A stretch of DNA of 64,000 nt from Paulinella micropora (taxonomy: Eukaryota > Cercozoa > Imbricatea > Euglyphida). The position numbers were made by a program, and so were the translations under genes. Shown here piece after piece: positions 58,050 to 64,000 of this stretch. Numbering within the stretch: the first letter of the stretch is position 1; each line of letters starts with the position of its first letter. The notes below the pieces were generated by a model that searched no databases, was not told the DNA's origin, and saw only the letters and a list, made by a program, of their open reading frames with translations. The stretch lies in the NCBI GenBank assembly GCA_009731375.1, contig BJOX01000068.1, forward strand, positions 1,011,120 through 1,075,119. The letters run 5' to 3'.

Positions 58050-58079
58050 CTGATCGAAAGAAAAAACAAACGTTACAAA

Positions 58080-59262
<1,183 letters not shown>

Positions 59263-59268
59263 GAGACT

Positions 59269-59313
59269 TTTTTCGTCTTGCGCTGAGCGCTTTCGTTTGG
59301 AGGACATTACAAC
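59269..59313 (-). CDS. Short exon encoding MSSKRKRSAQDEK, copy 2
   Basis: Same exon as 58005-58049, with acceptor CGATTAG, a Met codon at 59307-59305 and a possible donor GTCTCT after the basic frame. Because only this copy has a donor it may be the functional one. It is too short to assign a family. Confidence 0.4.
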
Positions 59314-59335
59314 CTAATCGAAAGAAAAACAAAAT

Positions 59336-59374
59336 TTACAAACGTACATACATGCATACATACGTGCATGTATG

Positions 59375-59405
<31 letters not shown>

Positions 59406-59574
59406 GCATACATACATACATACATACATGCATACATGCATCATATATACATGCGTGCATGCATTCATATTGCATACATACAAACATACATACAAACATA
59501 TATACATGCATGCATGCATGCATACATACATACATACATACATATGTACATATGTACATACATACATATATACA

Positions 59575-59605
<31 letters not shown>

Positions 59606-59658
59606 GTACATACATACATACATACATACATACATACATACACACATACAAACATAAA

Positions 59659-59692
<34 letters not shown>

Positions 59693-59720
59693 CATACATA
59701 CAAAGACATACATACATACA

Positions 59721-59751
<31 letters not shown>

Positions 59752-59790
59752 GTACATACATACATACATACATACATACATACATCTAAT
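59336..59790. repeat. (CATA)n microsatellite
   Basis: About 450 bp of CATA with GCAT and TGTA variants. The long frames read as alternating Tyr/Ile/His/Thr or Tyr/Val/Cys/Met and are not genes. Confidence 0.92.
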
Positions 59791-60177
59791 CGCATAAAAA
59801 TTGTGTCTTTTGTGTCAGTGGTGACAGGAGGGAAAACAAAAAAAAGCAGACGAAAGACAGCAGCGCTTATAGTACAGACATGTACAGAAACAACATGTTC
59901 AACAACAACAACAAATTTGAATTCCAGTGGTTTGATGTTCATCTAAACTATAGATATATGTATCGAAGGTGTGTTTCATTCTGCTAACGCAAAAATGACG
60001 AGGGAAAAGCACTGGCTAACGTGTTGCTCGGTGGTGATTTTGCATCGGTTTCCCTGTCTTTTTTGGCTGGAGGTGGTGTTAACAGGGCCGATAGGTATCA
60101 GGATTTTTTGCACCAATCAGGCCGAGGAAGCCGATAATTGCCAAATTTCTTCTGTAATTTTTTTTTTCGATACACGA
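59791..60177. other. Non-repetitive stretch, no recognised gene
   Basis: One frame of 79 residues (59971-60210) has mixed composition but no motif or splice support. Confidence 0.35.
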
Positions 60178-60905
60178 GAATATGACAGTGATCTCCCGTC
60201 CCAAATTTAATGGCAAAGTCAACTAACGCGTACATCAAACTAGTGTTATTTTTATCACTTACTAACAACTACTGCTTCTTCTCTAAACAACAGATTGGGG
60301 AACTTGAAGTTCAAGCTTTCCATAGCCACCCAAAAAGTCCTTTTTTTTTTTTTTTTTTTTTTCAAGAAAAACAGGACAGCCTGTTTTTTTCTAATTGGAA
60401 TTCACAGCAAAAATGGTTGCGTTTGCGCAAAAAAGACAGGCCGGCCCGTCCCAAATATAATTCATGTAGTCTTTCCCGTCAAAATATATCTGTCTAAACA
60501 GGCAGGCTTTCCCGTCAAAACATATTTGTATAAACATGCCTAGGCCGGCCCAGCTACTAAAAAATGGTAGTGTTTAAGGTTTTTATCAGACGGACACACT
60601 TTGCTACGATATATTTTTCTATTATAATATGACAGTGATCTCCCGTCCCAAATTTAAAGGCAACAGTCAACTAACATCAAACTAGTGTTATTTTTGTAAT
60701 ATCACTTACTAACAACTACTACTTGTGTCAACAATAGATCGGGGAAGTTCAAGCTTTCCACCTATTTTTTTTTCCAAGAAAAACAGGACTCGTGACGGCC
60801 AGTTTTTTTCTAACTGGAATTCACAGCAAAAATAGTTGCGTTTGTGCGGCAAAAAAGACAGGCAGGCCCGTCCCAAATATAATTCACGTTGTCTTTCCCG
60901 CGCCG
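60178..60905. repeat. Two direct copies of a unit of about 280-330 bp
   Basis: Copy a (60178-60510) and copy b (60627-60905) both begin AATATGACAGTGATCTCCCG and share ACTAACAACTACT, an AGCTTTCCA followed by poly-T, CAAGAAAAACAGGAC, GGAATTCACAGCAAAAAT and CCCGTCCCAAATATAATTCA. They lie next to repeat R copy 3. They could be diverged halves of one larger element. Confidence 0.7.
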
Positions 60906-60914
60906 TCAAAACTC

Positions 60915-61400
60915 TGAGTTTGTATACAACTCTTCAAGTAGGCAGATACAACGAACTCTTATTAAGAACACTATGGCTGCATTAAGTCCTGACTCTGTGA
61001 GAGCAGGTGAAATACAAGGAAATAAATAGTAGAGAGGTAACTTCGTTTATTTACTTAATTTCGAACTCTTTGCAGGCTTGGATGCAACTTACTATCAAGA
61101 GTGAAACGTAGATTGTGAGGTCTCCAGTTCTCAAACTAATAGTGTCCGAGGCTTTTTGTTTCTAGTTAACAATCATAAAACTGATAGTGTCGGGTTGGTG
61201 AACTCGAAAATTTAAACTGATTTGGAAAGGCTAGGCGAGAATGACTGGACAGATGTAAAAAGCAGTCAAATATTGTTTTTCCGTCCCTTGTCCACAAATT
61301 AACGGTAACGTGTGTATTTCACGGGAAATCAGGGGAAAAGATATGAATACAATAGATAGAAAAACCTCGCGGTGGCAATTTCTTCTTAGCTACAACCGGC
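60915..61400. repeat. Dispersed repeat family R, copy 3 (diverged)
   Basis: Similar to 10237-10884 and 37631-38248 from TGAGTTTG through AACGAACTCTTATTAA and the TTTATTTACTT region. Later parts match weakly (GGGAAATCAGGGGAAAAG, GTGGCAATT). The 3' end was not recognised. Confidence 0.55.
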
Positions 61401-61405
61401 ACTCG

Positions 61406-61832
61406 GTGCGTCCGGGGACCCTCCTACCGGCTTGCAACTTCCTACGAAGAAGGATTTAACAATGCTGAACAATTCCCGCCAGTCTAACTGCCGACATCAC
61501 ACAAAAGACTCCTGTACCTCCAGAAATCATTGGACAATTAATTAGACACTTCCTCCTCAGCTATGTCCATATTGCTATTTTATACGTTAGCCTTATTCGT
61601 TACGGTTAGTAGTATTATTAGTTGTTAATACAGTCATTTAGATTATCTTTTCTGGTACTGCTGGCACTAGCTTTTTACCATTACCATTATTGCACATATC
61701 AGGCAGTTTCGTGTGTCATTTTCTGGAGGTATATCTTTTATGTGACGTCGTCAGTTGGACTGGCGGATATTGTTCAGTATTGTTAAATTCTTTTACGTGG
61801 GAAGCAGTTGGCCGGTAGGAGGGGGACGCCCC
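61406..61832. mobile_element. TIR element (MITE-like) with imperfect inverted arms of about 115 bp
   Basis: Left arm 61406-61530 (CCTCCTACCGGC, GATTTAACAAT, CTGAACAAT, CCGCCAGTC, TACCTCCAGAAA) is the complement of right arm 61718-61832 with about 80 percent matches by eye. About 190 bp lies between, without coding capacity. Size and structure suit a non-autonomous DNA transposon. Target duplications were not identified. Confidence 0.7.
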
Positions 61833-62908
61833 GATTTCCTGTCACCGTTTGCAGAAGTCGCGAGGGTTTTCTCCCAACTGGTTATCGGCCTTGGAGCGTG
61901 ACCTGTGCAACGGATCGCAGATGAGAACCTCTGTTAAAGGGGTGAGTGGTCCACCTTAAGTGACCCCATTACAGGAAAGTGCGCATTTTCAATTATGTGG
62001 CTACAGCTGATCACTGTAGACACTACCGACGCTCTGCTTTGCTGGTGTGCAGTGCAAGGGCAAGGTGGGGACAGGACAGCAAGACACCGAAGCGTGCAGG
62101 GCGCAGGGAGGGTGAGCCTCCTAAAGGGTGTGGTGCTTTTGTCAGCTCGGTGACGTGGCAAGTTGTGATTGATTGCCGTGGTAACTGGGTGATTGAGCAC
62201 CCCTGGCCCACGGGACACAACAACCTACATTACAAAGTTACTGTTGAGCAGTAGGCCAGTTGTGATTGATTGCCGTGGTAACTGGGGGGATTGAGCACCC
62301 CTGGCCCACGGGACACAACAACCTACATTGCTAAGTTCTTGTCGCATTCGTACTGCATCATTGCATCTACTCCTTGTATTGCTGTAGTGACTGTGTGAGA
62401 AGTGAGAGAGAGGTGTGGTGAGGGAGTGAGCTCTGAAGAACCGTGCGTAGGACACGAGGGGAGGAGCGAAAGGTGAGTGTTTAGGTGGTTGTACCAAAAC
62501 AACTACAAACCTAGGTAGGTTGAAGAACTGACTTTGCAGATAGAGCTGCTAGTAGGTGGAAAGCTATCATAGGTGGTAGCTGAGGTAGCTTCAGTGTAGT
62601 TTGAGCATTAGAGTCAGTGGTAACACACGTGGTTGAAGAGAGAGAGAGAGAGAGAGAGAGTAAAGGGTGGTGTGGACAAGCAAAACACTATTCTGTGAGT
62701 GTGTGTGTGAGTCTGCTCGTGGCCTCTGTTGTGTTCTCTCTGTGTGGGTGTGTGTGTGGTTGCTTGCCTGTGTCTGTGCCATCAGAACAAAGTAAGCATA
62801 GCGTGACCATATCTCTATTTGGCAAGTATAGAGCATAGCTGTGTGCTGTGTGTAAGTGTGTGTGTGTGTGTGGAGCGTGTGTCTGTTCGAGACTGACGGT
62901 GGTTAGAA
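61833..62908 (+). other. Leader region before the gag-like frame, with an 80-bp tandem duplication
   Basis: 62161-62240 and 62258-62338 are near-identical (TGTGATTGATTGCCGTGGTA, then CCCCTGGCCCACGGGACAC). In one frame the first copy reads VVIDCRGNWVIEHPWPTGHN, loosely like the zinc-binding N-terminal region of MULE/FLYWCH-type proteins, but too short to claim. GT-rich sequence follows (62690-62880). LTR boundaries were not found. Confidence 0.4.
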
Positions 62909-64000
62909 ATGACTACGAGTAAGACAGACAATAAGATTACGTTCACAGGCAAAGAGGCATGGATCCTATTGCATAGGCAGGTAGTGCAAAGCTGTAATGC
63001 TAAGGCCCCTAAGGAAGTGCTGCAGGGTGCTGACGCCCACAAACAATATGTGCATCGCGAAAACGTATTAGGGATACAGCTTAAGGGTAGAGAGGTGCCC
63101 CCCTTTATACTAGCTTGGGAAGAGATAGCAGAGTGGAATGATTGGGCTGACTTGGACGAAGAAGTAGTAAAGGAATACTTCGAGGACAAAGCCAAGGGTT
63201 CTACTCGCCTGTGGCCTATGCCCAAGCCCAAACCGGAAGCTCCAGACCTTGAGGAGGCGTTAGGGGTAGAGGAAGACAAGGAAACCCCAGTCAAGCGTTA
63301 CAAACCGGTTTTTGGCAGTCAGAAAGATAAACCAACAACTGAGACTCAAGAGGGGAAGGAGGAGGAGGAGGAAGATGAAGACCTGCACCCCTCTGACCTC
63401 TACTCTAGTGTGTATGCTAGCACTGACAAACCTAGGCTGTCAACTGGCAAGGGCTCAGACTTAGAGGGCGACAGCAAGAGTGGGGCCTCCCGAGGACAGA
63501 CGGACCCCTCTAAGGTCAAAGCCCCACTAGGGGGTGCTGATCGTGCTGTCGCACTGACACGACAGGTGATGGCCTATGACGCTAGTCTACTTGCTGAGAT
63601 GAACAAGCAAAAGGAGAGGGTGTTCAATATCATCTATGGCATGCTAGGGGGTGAAGCGAAGAGCCTGGTGCGTGACTTAGCTGATCCGGAGAAGCTGACC
63701 TTTGGCCAAAACCCTAAAGCACTGTGGGACAGACTGCTAGCCCGGTACAAGAAAGCCGACCCCTCTGATGTTCAGGACAAGGTGAAGGAACTGAATGACT
63801 TCCTCTTTATGAGTAAGCAACAGTACGTCGGTCAGTGTATAGACTTGAACGCTAGGAGAGACTGGATGGCTGATTATGGCCAAGCCCCAACCGATAACCG
63901 AATGCAGCAAATAGTGAAGGATGCGTTAGAAGGCCCAAAGAAATCTGACTCTAGGGTGAAGAAAGCTTGGCAAGTCTGGGTGGAAATGGCTGAACTGAAC
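62909..64000 (+). CDS. Gag-like protein of a second retroelement, open at window end
   Basis: 364 codons without a stop from ATG 62909. Basic/acidic N-terminus (FTGKEAWILLHRQVVQSCNA), a Glu-rich hinge (EGKEEEEEDEDLHPSD), then a helical region (FNIIYGMLGGEAKSLVRDL; ALWDRLLARYKKADPSDVQD; KELNDFLFMSKQQYVGQCID) resembling the capsid segment of Copia-type (UBN2) Gag proteins, which form the particle. The LW-x-x-L-x-x-x-Y spacing supports this. No zinc knuckle or protease has been reached yet. Assigned as gag by composition and these motifs; the clade is uncertain. Confidence 0.6.
   Translation, partial: MTTSKTDNKITFTGKEAWILLHRQVVQSCNAKAPKEVLQGADAHKQYVHRENVLGIQLKGREVPPFILAWEEIAEWNDWADLDEEVVKEYFEDKAKGSTRLWPMPKPKPEAPDLEEALGVEEDKETPVKRYKPVFGSQKDKPTTETQEGKEEEEEDEDLHPSDLYSSVYASTDKPRLSTGKGSDLEGDSKSGASRGQTDPSKVKAPLGGADRAVALTRQVMAYDASLLAEMNKQKERVFNIIYGMLGGEAKSLVRDLADPEKLTFGQNPKALWDRLLARYKKADPSDVQDKVKELNDFLFMSKQQYVGQCIDLNARRDWMADYGQAPTDNRMQQIVKDALEGPKKSDSRVKKAWQVWVEMAELN

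Overview
This is eukaryotic nuclear DNA. Genes are broken by canonical GT-AG introns, there is no operon structure, and LTR retrotransposons, a LINE, tRNA-derived SINEs, foldback elements and very large amounts of microsatellite DNA fill most of the window. Two hybrid histidine kinases with fused receiver domains argue against an animal and fit an alga or other free-living protist with a large, repeat-rich genome. I cannot name the species. Several runs of N and one repeated contig end show that the assembly is provisional.

Layout. 1-8.4 kb: the 3' half of a hybrid histidine kinase (gene A, + strand). Its short exons sit between introns made almost wholly of tetra- and trinucleotide repeats; the last large intron holds a cluster of SINE copies. 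8.4-10.2 kb: non-coding DNA with a foldback element. 10.2-15.4 kb: a decayed Ty3/gypsy-type pol on the - strand. 15.6-24.3 kb (- strand): reading frames for a repeat-domain protein of unknown function, including a nearly perfect tandem array of a 431-bp unit. 24.5-25.7 kb: a small unknown multi-exon gene. 26.8-37.2 kb: a young Ty3/gypsy element with two near-identical LTRs, with gag and pol in one frame separated by a single UGA. 37.6-41.5 kb: dispersed repeats, a TRIM-like element and a palindromic minisatellite. 41.8-47.8 kb: a second hybrid histidine kinase (gene B) that can be traced from its H-box to its stop codon. 49.2-55.4 kb: an apparently full-length APE-type LINE, followed by a SINE. 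55.7-61.8 kb: microsatellites, a TRIM fragment, duplicated exon fragments and a TIR element. 62.9 kb to the end: an open gag-like frame of another retroelement.

How the parts relate. The LINE 3' end, including its last codons, resembles the 3' end of the SINE family. Both end in (ATT)n tails and both sit inside (ATT)n tracts, so the LINE is a good candidate for the enzyme source that moves the SINE. In genes A and B, splice donors and acceptors are often formed by the microsatellite itself, and broken copies of exon edges (exon shadows) lie beside the arrays. I kept only exons whose phases join and whose protein matches known histidine kinase or receiver motifs.
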